Source of the DNA: an uncultured Oscillospiraceae bacterium
GTDB taxonomy: Bacteria; Bacillota; Clostridia; Oscillospirales; Oscillospiraceae
DNA: 64,000 nucleotides
Reading direction: 5' to 3'
NCBI GenBank assembly: GCA_934655875.1
Contig: CAKUHB010000010.1
Location: 1-64,000, forward strand
Positions 34,779 to 43,659 of the stretch are shown piece by piece (the first letter of the stretch is position 1; each line of letters begins with the position of its first letter). Both the position numbers and the translations under genes were made by a program. Under the pieces are notes generated by a model. That model saw only the letters and a program-made list of their open reading frames with translations. It was not told where the DNA came from and did not search any database.

Positions 34779-36089
34779 TTACTCCTTTCTCTCCAGCGCG
34801 TCCGCACGCTGCTGGTTCTTAAAGCCCTTCAGTCCGCGCGCACCGAGGAACTTCGCGGTCTTGCCGAGCTCTGCTTCAATTTCCATGAACCGGTTTGCCC
34901 GCGGGCCGATGCCGCACTCACGCACGGAGCCGGCGTTGATGCCCACGGCATAATCCGCAATGGACTCACCCTCGCCTCTGGAATCCGACGGCATGACGGC
35001 GTAGCCGAATTTGTATGCATACTGGATCATCTCCAGCGCTTCGGAGATCGTGCCGATCTGGTTGACCTTCAGCAGGACCGTATTGGCCGCTCCCTTCGTC
35101 ACACCATAGGCCACGCGGCGGATGTTCGTCGTGAACAGATCATCGCCGACGATCTGGATGCCGGAATCCTTCGTCAGAGCCGCGGTCGTATCATAGTCGT
35201 CCTCGTTGAACGGATCCTCCAGAATGACGAACGGGAACTCCCTGATGATATGCAGATAGAAGTCGTAGAGCTGATCCTTCGTCTTGGGCTGAGCATTGAA
35301 CAGACCGTAATATTTGCCGTCTTCCTTGTTGTGATAGGTGTCGGTCGCAACGTCCATCTGGAAGCCGGCCTTTCCTTCGTAGCCTGCCTCGATGATCGTC
35401 TCGGTCATGGCTTCCCAGATCTCTTCGTCGGACTTGAACACGCCTTCCGGTACGACGATGAAATCGCGGATGTTCGGCGCGCCGCCGAAGCGCTTGTCCA
35501 TCTTCTCGGCCCAGCGGGTGTGGATATCCCAGCAGGCGTAGGACGCGTCGGCAAACGTGTCGAAGCCGAAGCACATGACGGACATGGTGGGCTTGCCGCC
35601 GGGGGTGGTGATGCCGCCGCCGTAGCGCTCATGGCCCGCGACCATCGCGACGCCCGGAACGGGCAGATACATCGCGTTCGCGCCGCCGATGTGCCGGTAA
35701 AGCGGGATGCCCAGCGCCGCCGCGCCCGCCTTTAAAACAGCCGCGGAGACGGCTGCCGTCGCGTTGCCGCCGAGCTTTGCCTTCGCATCCGGGACGATAT
35801 CGAGCATCGTGCGGTCGATCAGCCGCTGGTTGGCTGCGTCCAGTCCCTTCAGCGCCGGAGCAATGATCTCGTTGACGTTCCGCACCGCGCCCAGTACGCC
35901 CTTGCCGCGGAAGCGCTCGCCGCCGTCGAAGTCAAAATGGATCTCATGTGTGCCGATGGAAATGCCGGACGTGCACATGGCCCGGCCCGTCGCGCCGTTT
36001 TCCGTCGTGACCACGGCTTCTACGCCGGGGTTGCCGCGGTTCGTGTATACCTGTCTTGCTGTAATGGAGCGGATCTCTGTTCCTGCCAT
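34779..36089 (-). CDS. Divergent enolase paralogue with altered phosphate site
   Basis: A 436-residue protein of the enolase (not mandelate racemase) branch: NRGNPGVEA near the start, FRGKGVLGAVRNVNEIIAP near residue 65, VGDDLFTTN near residue 310 and the catalytic-Lys segment LLKVNQIGT near residue 338. Metal ligands look conserved (MDVATDTY, ILEDPF, GDD). However, the canonical QEFM Glu is replaced by TMSVM-like sequence. The substrate-phosphate motif SHRSGE reads SDSRGEGE, and the conserved Lys after GQI is an Arg. ATG 36089, ~10 bases after AAGGAG, was chosen over GTG 36101. The protein may act on another phosphorylated or unphosphorylated acid. A second enolase inside a catabolic operon is itself unusual. 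Confidence 0.8.
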   Translation of the reverse strand: MAGTEIRSITARQVYTNRGNPGVEAVVTTENGATGRAMCTSGISIGTHEIHFDFDGGERFRGKGVLGAVRNVNEIIAPALKGLDAANQRLIDRTMLDIVPDAKAKLGGNATAAVSAAVLKAGAAALGIPLYRHIGGANAMYLPVPGVAMVAGHERYGGGITTPGGKPTMSVMCFGFDTFADASYACWDIHTRWAEKMDKRFGGAPNIRDFIVVPEGVFKSDEEIWEAMTETIIEAGYEGKAGFQMDVATDTYHNKEDGKYYGLFNAQPKTKDQLYDFYLHIIREFPFVILEDPFNEDDYDTTAALTKDSGIQIVGDDLFTTNIRRVAYGVTKGAANTVLLKVNQIGTISEALEMIQYAYKFGYAVMPSDSRGEGESIADYAVGINAGSVRECGIGPRANRFMEIEAELGKTAKFLGARGLKGFKNQQRADALERKE

Positions 36090-36117
36090 TTTTTCTGTCA
36101 CTCCTTCTGTATTTCTT

Positions 36118-37581
36118 TTATTCCTGAATCAAAATCACGCGCAGATCGAGCGCGGAAACATTTGCTGCCGCCGCCACGCCGCAGCCGAGCCGCCAGAGCG
36201 GCTCCGACGTGCCGTGCGTGCGCAGCGCGTCCTCCAGATCGATCCCGGCCTGCTTCGCGGCCTGCGCCGTTTCGCCGTCTGTGATCGCACCGGCGAGGCA
36301 TTCCGGCGCGCCGGGGTATTGAAATCCGCCGGGGCCGTCCGTGCCGTCGGTGTCGACCGCGCCGAAAACGATCTTCCGGCTGCCCGCGATCGTCAGCGCC
36401 GCCGCCGTGCAGTATTCCTGGTTGCGTCCGCCGACGCCGCTCTCCGCGCCGACCGTCACCACGTTCTCGCCGGAGGACAGGAGCACGATGGGCGCGCGGA
36501 ACGGCTCTGCCATGCGCTCTGCGCAAAGGGCCATCGCCGCGTCGACCAGACCCGCCTCCTTCGCCTCCGCCTGCTGATATTCCGAGAGCATGACGCAGGA
36601 CAGGCCAAGCTCCGCCGCCTTTTTCCGCACGGCGGGATAGACCGTCGCGTCCTTGAAGATAAGGCCGAAGAACCGCGCGCCGAGACTTTCATACTCTTCT
36701 ACGCTCATGTTCTCCGTCTCCGGCGTGCCGCGCAGCAGCCGGTTCTGGATGGAAGCAGGGGTCTTGTCCCACGCGTTCCACTTTTGCAGGATCGCGATGC
36801 AGTCCGCATAGGTCGTGCCGGTGGCAAGCGGCGGGAAGAAGGTGTTGTGCTCCAGCATCTCAAAATACGTCGTGCGCGTCACGGGCGTATTCTGCTTTGA
36901 GGGGTCTGCCGTCGTCATGTGGACGAGCGCCGCGGGCCGGAACAGCCGCGAGAGCCTGCCGCCCTTGAAGCGGTCGATGTGCGTGCGGATGGGGTTCAGA
37001 TCGCTGGTCGGCACGCCCTTTTCAATCTGCATCATGTGGGTAAAGCGCGCGATCTCGTCAATGGTGATATCGTCCGCCGGATAGGTCATGAGCGAGCCGC
37101 AGCCACTTCCCGTGATGGTGAAGACCAGATCGCGGCTGGTGATATCCCGCGCCAGCGCTTCGATCTTTTTGCAGCCCTCGACGCAGGCTTCGTCCGGCAC
37201 GGGATGGCCCGCCAGCGTGACGCCGATCCTTTTGCAGATGATGTCTTCGCCGTGCTTGGCGATGACATGACCGCCGGTCAGCACATCGCCAAGCGCTTCC
37301 TCCATCGCCAGCGCCGCGCGCTGCACGCCCTTGGCCGCACCGACGACGTATACACGGTCATAGTCCTTCAGGTCAAATTCCAGCGGCCCTGCGTGCGGGT
37401 CGCCCTGCATTTCAAACCCGTCCGTGTGCAGAACGATCTTCCCATTCTCCACATGGACAAGCTGCTTCACCCGCACATACGGGTCGAGCGCGTCCAGACC
37501 CGCGTCCAGCAGCTCCGCGACGATTTTTCGTCCTTCGCGATTGCCGTGCACGGTCAGCTGTTCTTTGTTGGTAATTCTCAT
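36118..37581 (-). CDS. Glycerate kinase, GckA/MOFRL family
   Basis: A 487-residue protein of the DUF4147-MOFRL glycerate kinase family, somewhat longer than usual. It has a glycine-rich loop VVGAAKGVQRAALAME near residue 80, the DLNPIRTHIDRFKGGRLSRL signature near residue 200, and MOFRL-domain motifs SSGENVVTV, GGRNQEYC and DTDGTDGPGG near residues 370-415. Characterised bacterial members make 2-phosphoglycerate, the substrate of enolase. The gene sits right before the enolase paralogue (16-base gap) and after the aldo/keto reductase (one-base gap), so a glycerate to 2-PG to PEP branch is suggested. Confidence 0.85.
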   Translation of the reverse strand: MRITNKEQLTVHGNREGRKIVAELLDAGLDALDPYVRVKQLVHVENGKIVLHTDGFEMQGDPHAGPLEFDLKDYDRVYVVGAAKGVQRAALAMEEALGDVLTGGHVIAKHGEDIICKRIGVTLAGHPVPDEACVEGCKKIEALARDITSRDLVFTITGSGCGSLMTYPADDITIDEIARFTHMMQIEKGVPTSDLNPIRTHIDRFKGGRLSRLFRPAALVHMTTADPSKQNTPVTRTTYFEMLEHNTFFPPLATGTTYADCIAILQKWNAWDKTPASIQNRLLRGTPETENMSVEEYESLGARFFGLIFKDATVYPAVRKKAAELGLSCVMLSEYQQAEAKEAGLVDAAMALCAERMAEPFRAPIVLLSSGENVVTVGAESGVGGRNQEYCTAAALTIAGSRKIVFGAVDTDGTDGPGGFQYPGAPECLAGAITDGETAQAAKQAGIDLEDALRTHGTSEPLWRLGCGVAAAANVSALDLRVILIQE

Positions 37582-37582
37582 A

Positions 37583-38431
37583 TCAGAAATGGATCTCGTC
37601 GGGCACGGGGGCTTCGCCGCAGACGCCCTTGAGGTTTGCGATCAGCTGCACGTCCTCCGGCTCCAACTCGAAGTCGAATACGTTCAGGTTCTCCTTCACG
37701 CGGTCCGGGTTTGCGGACTTCGGCAGCGGCAGCCAGCCCATCTGCATGCTCCAGCGCAGGCAGATCTGGCCGACGCTCCGGCCGTACTTCTGCGCAAGCT
37801 GCTGCATCTGCGGCACCTTGAAGATCGCGCCGGTGCCGAACGGGCTGTAGGCTTCGACGAGAATGTTGTTCTTTTTGCAGTATTCCACGACCTCCGGCTG
37901 CGTCACGCCGGGGCAGAGGCGGAGTTGGTTGACCATGGGGAGAATTTCGCAGTGCTCCTTCAAAAGTTCAATATGGTGCGGCATGAAGTTGCTCACGCCG
38001 ATGGCGCGGATGCGCCCGGCCTTGTAGAGCTCCTCAAACGCTTTCCAGGTGCCGATGGTAGCTTCCTGCCACGTTGTGCGGTACTGGATGGGGTTCGGCC
38101 AGTGGATCAGGTACAGATCCAGATAGCGCAGACCGAGCCGGGAAAGCGTCATGTCGAATGCTTCAAGCGTCGCCTGATAGCCGTGCGCAGCGTTGCGCAG
38201 CTTGCTGGTCACAAAAATTTCCTCGCGGGGAACACCGCTGATGCGGATGCCCTGGCCGACGCCGCGCTCATTGCCATAAGCGGCAGCGGTGTCGATGAGG
38301 CGGTAGCCCGCCGCCATTGCGTCCTTCACCGCCGCGGACGCGACCGCGTCCGGGGACTGGTACGTGCCAAGCCCGATGCACGGCATGTTCACGCCGTTTG
38401 CGAGTGTATATGTATCCTGACTGGATCTCAT
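37583..38431 (-). CDS. Aldo/keto reductase
   Basis: A 282-residue AKR with a complete catalytic tetrad: Asp and Tyr in DTAAAYGNE, Lys in VTSKLRNAAHG, and His in YLIHWPNP. The NADPH-binding end PLPKSANPDRVKENL is also intact. ATG 38431 is 8 bases after GGGAGGG; another ATG two codons upstream is too close. AKRs of this group reduce small aldehydes and sugars or oxidise polyols. In this operon it could reduce the aldolase-derived aldehyde or interconvert a keto acid. The substrate is unknown. Confidence 0.85.
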   Translation of the reverse strand: MRSSQDTYTLANGVNMPCIGLGTYQSPDAVASAAVKDAMAAGYRLIDTAAAYGNERGVGQGIRISGVPREEIFVTSKLRNAAHGYQATLEAFDMTLSRLGLRYLDLYLIHWPNPIQYRTTWQEATIGTWKAFEELYKAGRIRAIGVSNFMPHHIELLKEHCEILPMVNQLRLCPGVTQPEVVEYCKKNNILVEAYSPFGTGAIFKVPQMQQLAQKYGRSVGQICLRWSMQMGWLPLPKSANPDRVKENLNVFDFELEPEDVQLIANLKGVCGEAPVPDEIHF

Positions 38432-38445
38432 TGTCATTCCCTCCC

Positions 38446-39111
38446 TTATTTCCGGATCGCCAGACGGTTGCGCAGATCCTGCGCCTGATAGACGGACTCG
38501 CGCAGATTTCTTGCGATAAGCGCGTAATCGTTGTTCACAAGCGCCTGTCCCTGCGTGAACATCCAGTCGCCGCCGCAGATGACCTTCCGGTTTTCCAGCA
38601 GCGGGAGGAAATTCGTCTCATTGAGCATGCCGGTCACGAGGAAGTGGAGCATGGGGTATGCGCCGGTATATTCATTGAGCGTCGCCAGACCGCCGAGCTG
38701 GTAGATCGGGAAAAATTTGACCATATCGAGGCCGTATTCCACCGCCATGGTCATCTCACCCGGCGTGATGCAGTTCGGGATGACGGGGATCTTCTTGTCG
38801 ATGCAGTATTCCACGACCTGCCGGCCGATGCCGGGCATGATGATAAACTGCGCGCCGTGATCGATGGCGGCCTTGGCCTGATCGAGCGTGATGATCGTGC
38901 CCGCGCCCGCGACGATCTCCGGAACGTCTCGCGCAATGCGCTCCAAATTTCCCATCGCGTGCTCGTTGCGCATCAGCACCTCCACCACGGGAAGTCCGCC
39001 CGCGACGAGGGCCTTTGCCGCCGGAACGGCCTGCTCCGGCTCCGCGTAGGCGATGATCGGCGCAATGCCGGTCACCTTCAATACATCCTTCATGAGTTCG
39101 GTTTTGTCCAT
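38446..39111 (-). CDS. KDPG/KDPGal-type 2-keto-3-deoxy aldolase
   Basis: A 221-residue class I aldolase of the Eda family. The general-base Glu is in VVEVLMRN near residue 44, GAGTIIT lies near residue 69, and the Schiff-base Lys is in VKFFP near residue 132. It would release pyruvate from a 2-keto-3-deoxy (phospho)sugar acid or a related hydroxy-keto acid. The segment after the Lys (IYQLGGLATLNEYTGAYPM) departs from standard Eda, so specificity may differ. It lies between the Ldh2 dehydrogenase and AKR genes with short gaps. Confidence 0.82.
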   Translation of the reverse strand: MDKTELMKDVLKVTGIAPIIAYAEPEQAVPAAKALVAGGLPVVEVLMRNEHAMGNLERIARDVPEIVAGAGTIITLDQAKAAIDHGAQFIIMPGIGRQVVEYCIDKKIPVIPNCITPGEMTMAVEYGLDMVKFFPIYQLGGLATLNEYTGAYPMLHFLVTGMLNETNFLPLLENRKVICGGDWMFTQGQALVNNDYALIARNLRESVYQAQDLRNRLAIRK

Positions 39112-39124
39112 ACCCTGTTCCCTC

Positions 39125-40183
39125 TCAATCTGCCAGCCAGTGCAGGCTGGTCTTTGTCAGCGCGGCGGCCTTTTCGAGGTTCTCCGCCATATTGTCCGCG
39201 AGCTCCAGCCGGTTTTCCGCCAGCGCCTTCTCGCGCTTTGCCCACTCCATCTCACCGGGGACGAAGATCTTCTGCGCGTTCTTTGCCAGCGGCGCGGATT
39301 CCAGCTCTTTCACCATCTGCTCCATGCGCGCTTCAAATTCGTCCATCGGCAGCATCTGCGCCAGATCCACGGCGATGAATGCGTGGCCGACGTTGTTCCT
39401 GGCCGCCAGATCGAGGTTCCAGCTCACGACCTGGCTGAGGAGTCCCGCGCCCGTCAGCACGGAAGCGAGGATCTCGACCATGATGGCGAAGCCGTAGCCC
39501 TTGTGCGCTGCCATGGGAAGAAGGTGCGAGCCATACGGGAAGCCGGACGGATCCGTCGTCGGCAGGCCCTCGGCGTCAATTAGGAAGCCGGGCGGCACCT
39601 GCTGGCCCTTTTCACGGGCCATGACGATCTTCAGGGCCGCGGCGCCGCTCAGGGCGATGTCGAGGAAGACGGACTTTCCGTTCTTCAGCGGCGCGGCGAA
39701 CGAGAAGGGGTTATTGCCGATGGCCACGTCGCGGCTGCCGGGGATGGCCATGTTGGGGTCGGTATTGCTCATGGCGATGCCGAGCAGGCCCTGCTGCGCG
39801 GCAAGATTGGCATAATAGCCGGCCGCGCCGAAGTGGCAGCTGTTGTGCACGCCGACATAGGCGATGCCGGTCTTCTTCGCTTTTTCGATGGCAAGCTCCA
39901 TGGCCCTGCAGGACGAGACCATGCCCATGGCCGCATTGCCGTTGACGACGGCCCACGAGGGGCCTTCCTTTTCCACCGTCGGGACGGCCTTCGCGTCCAG
40001 ACCGCCCGCCTGCATCTTGCGGATATAATTGTACAGATTGTTCGTGCCGTGTGAGAACACGCCGAACGTGTCCGTCGTCACGAGCGTATTGGCGATCGTC
40101 CGCGCATCCTCCGCGCCGACCCCCGCCGCCTCCAGAGCCGCCCGCGCAAACCGCAGCAGCTCATCTACCTGAATTGCTTTCAT
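39125..40183 (-). CDS. Malate/L-lactate dehydrogenase family oxidoreductase (Ldh2/YlbC type)
   Basis: A 352-residue NAD(P)-dependent 2-hydroxyacid dehydrogenase of the Ldh2 fold. It has DTFGVFSHGTNN with catalytic His near residue 45, the HNSCHFGAAGYYA segment near residue 120, NNPFSFAAP near residue 180 and HKGYGFAIMVEIL near residue 230. Family members include (S)-malate, ureidoglycolate and (R)-sulfolactate dehydrogenases. ATG 40183 follows AGGAGG. A paralogue lies at 48827. In this operon it may oxidise or reduce the 2-hydroxy/2-keto acid linked to the Eda-type aldolase. Confidence 0.85.
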   Translation of the reverse strand: MKAIQVDELLRFARAALEAAGVGAEDARTIANTLVTTDTFGVFSHGTNNLYNYIRKMQAGGLDAKAVPTVEKEGPSWAVVNGNAAMGMVSSCRAMELAIEKAKKTGIAYVGVHNSCHFGAAGYYANLAAQQGLLGIAMSNTDPNMAIPGSRDVAIGNNPFSFAAPLKNGKSVFLDIALSGAAALKIVMAREKGQQVPPGFLIDAEGLPTTDPSGFPYGSHLLPMAAHKGYGFAIMVEILASVLTGAGLLSQVVSWNLDLAARNNVGHAFIAVDLAQMLPMDEFEARMEQMVKELESAPLAKNAQKIFVPGEMEWAKREKALAENRLELADNMAENLEKAAALTKTSLHWLAD

Positions 40184-40205
40184 GTTGTTCCTCCTGACAG
40201 ACCTC

Positions 40206-41057
40206 TTATTTGACTGCACTGTCGACCTGACCCTGAATGAAGTATTTCTGCAGGCACAGATATGCCACGACCAGCGGCAGGACACACAGCACCGCGGCGG
40301 CTGCCGCGCCGTGCATGTTCTGGGCACTGTCTGCACCGCCGAAGAACTGCCGGATGAGCAGCACCAGCGTGTATTTCGACGGCTTCTGCAGGATGTAGTA
40401 CGGATACAGGTACTCATTCCATGCCGTAACGCCTTTGAGGATGATGACGGATACCGTCACAGGCTTCAGCTGCGGCAGGATAATGCTCCAGAAGGTACGC
40501 AGAACGCCTGCGCCGTCGATCGCCGCCGCTTCATCCAACGCGACGGGAATGGAGTTGATGAAGTTCGTGTACAGATGAATGGACATCGGAAGACCGAACG
40601 CTGCGGCGATCACGATGACGGCCCACTGCTGGTTGATGCCGCCGAGCGCAACAAGCTCTGTATACACGCCGACCAGAATGGACAGCGGCGGGATCATCAT
40701 GATGCCCAGACAGAAGCTCTGCATGAAGCTGTTGAGCCGGGAGCGGTTGCGCGCGAACGCATAGGCTGCCATGCAGCCGAACACGACCTCAATCGCGACC
40801 GTGCCGGCGGCAATGAGCACAGTGTTGCCCAGCGCACGGAAGAGCTTTCCGCTCTCGATGATAGAGGTAAAGTTGCTTAAATCAAAATAGGTCGGCGGGA
40901 TCAGGCGGCTTCCGAGATCCGTCGGATGCTTGAAGGCCATGACCACGAGCACATAGATCGGCAGAAGATAGATGAGAATGATCAGTGCGCTCAGAATGTA
41001 TTTCCATGCCTGCTTCTGCTTTGTCTTATGAACCTGTTTCTGGAGCGTTTTCGGCAT
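40206..41057 (-). CDS. Carbohydrate ABC transporter permease 2 (MalG-type)
   Basis: A 283-residue CUT1 permease with about six membrane segments. The first is YILSALIILIYLLPIYVLVV and the EAA loop reads LDEAAAIDGAGVLRTFWSII. ATG 41057 shares a base with the stop of the preceding permease (TGATG), with GGGAGG about nine bases upstream. It imports the substrate of the long catabolic operon together with the partner permease and binding protein. No ATPase is encoded nearby. Confidence 0.9.
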   Translation of the reverse strand: MPKTLQKQVHKTKQKQAWKYILSALIILIYLLPIYVLVVMAFKHPTDLGSRLIPPTYFDLSNFTSIIESGKLFRALGNTVLIAAGTVAIEVVFGCMAAYAFARNRSRLNSFMQSFCLGIMMIPPLSILVGVYTELVALGGINQQWAVIVIAAAFGLPMSIHLYTNFINSIPVALDEAAAIDGAGVLRTFWSIILPQLKPVTVSVIILKGVTAWNEYLYPYYILQKPSKYTLVLLIRQFFGGADSAQNMHGAAAAAVLCVLPLVVAYLCLQKYFIQGQVDSAVK

Positions 41058-41926
41058 CAATACTGCACCTCCCTTTTACGGAAATAACGCGTCAGGAATG
41101 TCGAGATGATAAAGATGAAAACGAAGAGGAATACGCCGATCGCCGAAGCATAGCCGGCTTTTTCCGAGTCAAAATACATATAGGAAATATATGTAGACAG
41201 CGAATGCGTCTTCAATGTGGGGCCGCCCTTCGTCAGGGAGATGATCACATCGTTCAGCTTCAATCCGCCGATGACATTCTGAATGACCGCGGTGGACATG
41301 GCGGGCGTGAGCAGTGGGAGCGTCACATGGCGGAAGACCTGCCATTTGCTGCCGCCGTCGAGCGTCGCCGCCTCGTAATACATGGACGGAATGTTCTGCA
41401 GGCCCGCCAGATAGATGATCATGGCGATGCCGACATACTGCCAGCTGTTGACCAGCGTGATGATGATCTTGCCGCGGGTCCCGTCCGCCAGCCAGTTGAC
41501 CGCGTCCTTCCCGAGATACTGGAAGATCTCGTTGATGACGCCGTGGTTGAGCTGGAAGAAGAAATACATGATGTAGCCCATCAGAAGGCCCGAGATCATG
41601 ACCGGCAGATAGATGATCGTCCGGACAGCATTGCGGATCTTGAATTTGCTGTTGAGGAACAGGGCCAGCGCCAGACCGAATACGTTCTGCAGCAGCGCCG
41701 AGCCGAAGCCATAGAGCATGGTGTTCCAGAAGGAGGAGCCGAAGTATTTATCCGAAAATAAGCTGATGTAGTTTTTCAGACCAATGAAGGTCATGTTTTG
41801 GGAATAGCCATTCCATTTGAAGAACGAGATATAAATGCCCCGCGCCAGAGGGTACAGCACAAAACATGCCATGAGCAGGACAGCCGGTATATACAGAAGA
41901 TTCATCTGTCTTTTCCGTTTTTCCAT
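41057..41926 (-). CDS. Carbohydrate ABC transporter permease 1 (MalF-type)
   Basis: A 289-residue CUT1 permease (first membrane segment LYIPAVLLMACFVLYPLARG, EAA loop YEAATLDGGSKWQVFRHVTL). It follows the binding-protein gene after a 155-base spacer containing a hairpin and overlaps the second permease. Membership of CUT1 suggests an oligosaccharide, glycoside or uronide as cargo rather than a free hexose. Confidence 0.9.
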   Translation of the reverse strand: MEKRKRQMNLLYIPAVLLMACFVLYPLARGIYISFFKWNGYSQNMTFIGLKNYISLFSDKYFGSSFWNTMLYGFGSALLQNVFGLALALFLNSKFKIRNAVRTIIYLPVMISGLLMGYIMYFFFQLNHGVINEIFQYLGKDAVNWLADGTRGKIIITLVNSWQYVGIAMIIYLAGLQNIPSMYYEAATLDGGSKWQVFRHVTLPLLTPAMSTAVIQNVIGGLKLNDVIISLTKGGPTLKTHSLSTYISYMYFDSEKAGYASAIGVFLFVFIFIISTFLTRYFRKREVQY

Positions 41927-41957
41927 TCCGTTGTCCGTTCCTTTCTAATAAAGAGTG

Positions 41958-41999
41958 TGCAGGTGCCGGATGTTCTGGGAGATTCATCCGACACCTGCA
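41958..41999 (-). terminator. Hairpin between binding-protein and permease genes
   Basis: TGCAGGTG-C-CGGATG pairs with CATCCG-A-CACCTGCA (one mismatch) around a 12-base loop, followed on the minus strand by CTCTTTATT. Placed after the binding protein gene, it probably lowers permease expression relative to it. Confidence 0.6.
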
Positions 42000-42080
42000 G
42001 ATAAATCATTTAAGCAGATCAGTCGTTACAATGCGGGGCCATATTCAGCTTATGGGGCGCTGGACCACGATCGCAAGGAC

Positions 42081-43451
42081 TCAGCCGTTCTGCTCTGCGT
42101 AGAGCTCCAGGTAGTTGTCTCTCAGGTATTCAACAGCTTCGGTCACATCGTCGGGGTTGGAGAGCATCATGGACATGGAGTCAGCCATAATGCCCCACAT
42201 GCCGGACGGGAAGAACTTGCGGTCGAAGAGGTTATCGTACTGGACGTTGCCGTTGCAGTCTGCAACAGCCTGCTTGTAGCAGTTGAGCGTGTAGACGTCA
42301 GCGGCGTCAGCGCCCTCGACGGTGGGCAGGCAGCCGGAGACGGTCGCCCACTTGGAGCCGACCTCGGGACGGGCCAGATAATCAAGCAGCGCCCAGCAGG
42401 CAGCTTCGTTCTCGGTGTCCTTCCAGACGCCCCATGCGTCGCCTTCGCCGACACGGAAGGACGGAGCGCCATCAGCGGAGGAGGGCAGCGGGAGCACGCC
42501 CATGTTGGCATCGGGATAATACTGACGGGCAACGGTGATGTTGTCGGTGCCGCGAACCATGAAGGCCGCTTCGCCGGAGCCAAGCATCTGCTGCGCACCG
42601 GCAGCGTCGAGCGTAAGAACGTCTTCATTGATGTAGCCCTTCTTCATCCAGGTAGCCAGATACTCGTAGAGTTCCGTTGCATAGGTGTCGAAGTCGAACG
42701 TGCCGTCCTTCAGAGAGTCGCCCAGATCATACTTGGCGCCTTCGTCCGTCCAGAAGGTCGGAGCGACGGAGCCGAGCAGACCAGCAAGGTTGCCGCCGAC
42801 GGAACCGCCGATGGCCAGCGGGGTGATGCCGACTGCGACGAGCTTTTCACAGGCTGCATCGAAATCGTCCCAGGTACGGATGCTGTTGGGATCGACACCG
42901 GCCTTGTCAAGCGCATCCTTGTTATAGATCAGGCCGGAGATGCTCATGGACATGCCGAGTGCATAGAAGTTGCCGTTTTCGTCAGCCATAACGCCGGCAA
43001 GAGAATCCTTGTCGATGGTATCGAACCAGGGCTGATCATTAACGACCTTCAGATATTCGCTGTAGCGGAGCAGGGACCAGCCGTGAGTCATCCAGACATC
43101 GGGCAGGGAGTTGGAAGCCATCATGGTTTTGAGCTGAGCCTCGCCCTCGGAGCCCGGGGTGATGAGATCGACCTGAACGCCGGTCTCAGCCGTGAAGTCA
43201 TTGATGATCTCCTGGAACACTTCCAGCTTCGCATCGGTGTAGTTGGTTGCGAAAACGGAGATCGTGCCGCCGACAGTGGGATCTTCCGCCGTTTCTTCCG
43301 CGGCAGGCGTGGGTTCTTCGGGAGTAGCGGCCTCGGCCGGTTCTGTCGTGGCGGTCTGCTCGGCATCTGCGGCAGGCTCTGCCTTAGCTGCACAGGCAAC
43401 CATCGTCAGCACCATCAATGCCGCGAGGATCAATGCAAGAATCTTCTTCAT
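42081..43451 (-). CDS. Carbohydrate ABC transporter solute-binding lipoprotein
   Basis: A 456-residue SBP_bac_1-family protein, first gene of the operon. The signal peptide ends in the lipobox MVAC (about residues 17-20). An Ala/Glu/Pro-rich tether reaches ~residue 55, and GGTISVFATNYTDAKLEVFQ then starts the mature domain. It captures the extracellular substrate for the permeases. A GH4 glycosidase acting after uptake is encoded next door, suggesting an alpha-galactoside or related glycoside as ligand. That is inference. Confidence 0.9.
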   Translation of the reverse strand: MKKILALILAALMVLTMVACAAKAEPAADAEQTATTEPAEAATPEEPTPAAEETAEDPTVGGTISVFATNYTDAKLEVFQEIINDFTAETGVQVDLITPGSEGEAQLKTMMASNSLPDVWMTHGWSLLRYSEYLKVVNDQPWFDTIDKDSLAGVMADENGNFYALGMSMSISGLIYNKDALDKAGVDPNSIRTWDDFDAACEKLVAVGITPLAIGGSVGGNLAGLLGSVAPTFWTDEGAKYDLGDSLKDGTFDFDTYATELYEYLATWMKKGYINEDVLTLDAAGAQQMLGSGEAAFMVRGTDNITVARQYYPDANMGVLPLPSSADGAPSFRVGEGDAWGVWKDTENEAACWALLDYLARPEVGSKWATVSGCLPTVEGADAADVYTLNCYKQAVADCNGNVQYDNLFDRKFFPSGMWGIMADSMSMMLSNPDDVTEAVEYLRDNYLELYAEQNG

Positions 43452-43659
43452 TTTTGGTTTTCCTCCTTGTCATTTTATACAAACAACGTTTTACTTTTTG
43501 CTGTCTGCTATTACAAAGTACCATATTTTTTGCATTCTGATAATGCAGAAACCTGTTACAAACATGGACAATTCTGCTGGACATTGTTTCCCGTTTCTGC
43601 TACACTATATAAAAAACAAATTCCGAAAACAGGACGAATGCAGCAGGGGGCGGACGCTG
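43452..43659. promoter_or_regulatory. Divergent control region of the catabolic operon and AraC gene
   Basis: For the plus-strand AraC gene, TTGTTT (43584-43589) and TATATA (43606-43611) form a promoter with a 16-base spacer. The word TTCTGCT occurs at 43572 and 43595, 23 bases apart. A dyad GCATT-CTGAT-AATGC lies at about 43531-43545. These are candidate AraC sites. An A+T-rich TATAAA-type -10 for the operon lies near 43473 on the minus strand. Confidence 0.4.

Noticed and set aside
33301..34953. A 550-codon open frame on the plus strand
   Set aside because: Antisense to the aldehyde dehydrogenase with Arg/His-rich composition and no recognisable domain.
28181..43451. Sulfoquinovose pathway as the identity of the long operon
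   Set aside because: Isomerase, PfkB, aldolase, ALDH and Ldh2 families do occur in sulfo-pathways. No sulfoquinovosidase (GH31), YihS-type isomerase or sulfonate exporter is present, and glycerate kinase plus enolase would have no role.
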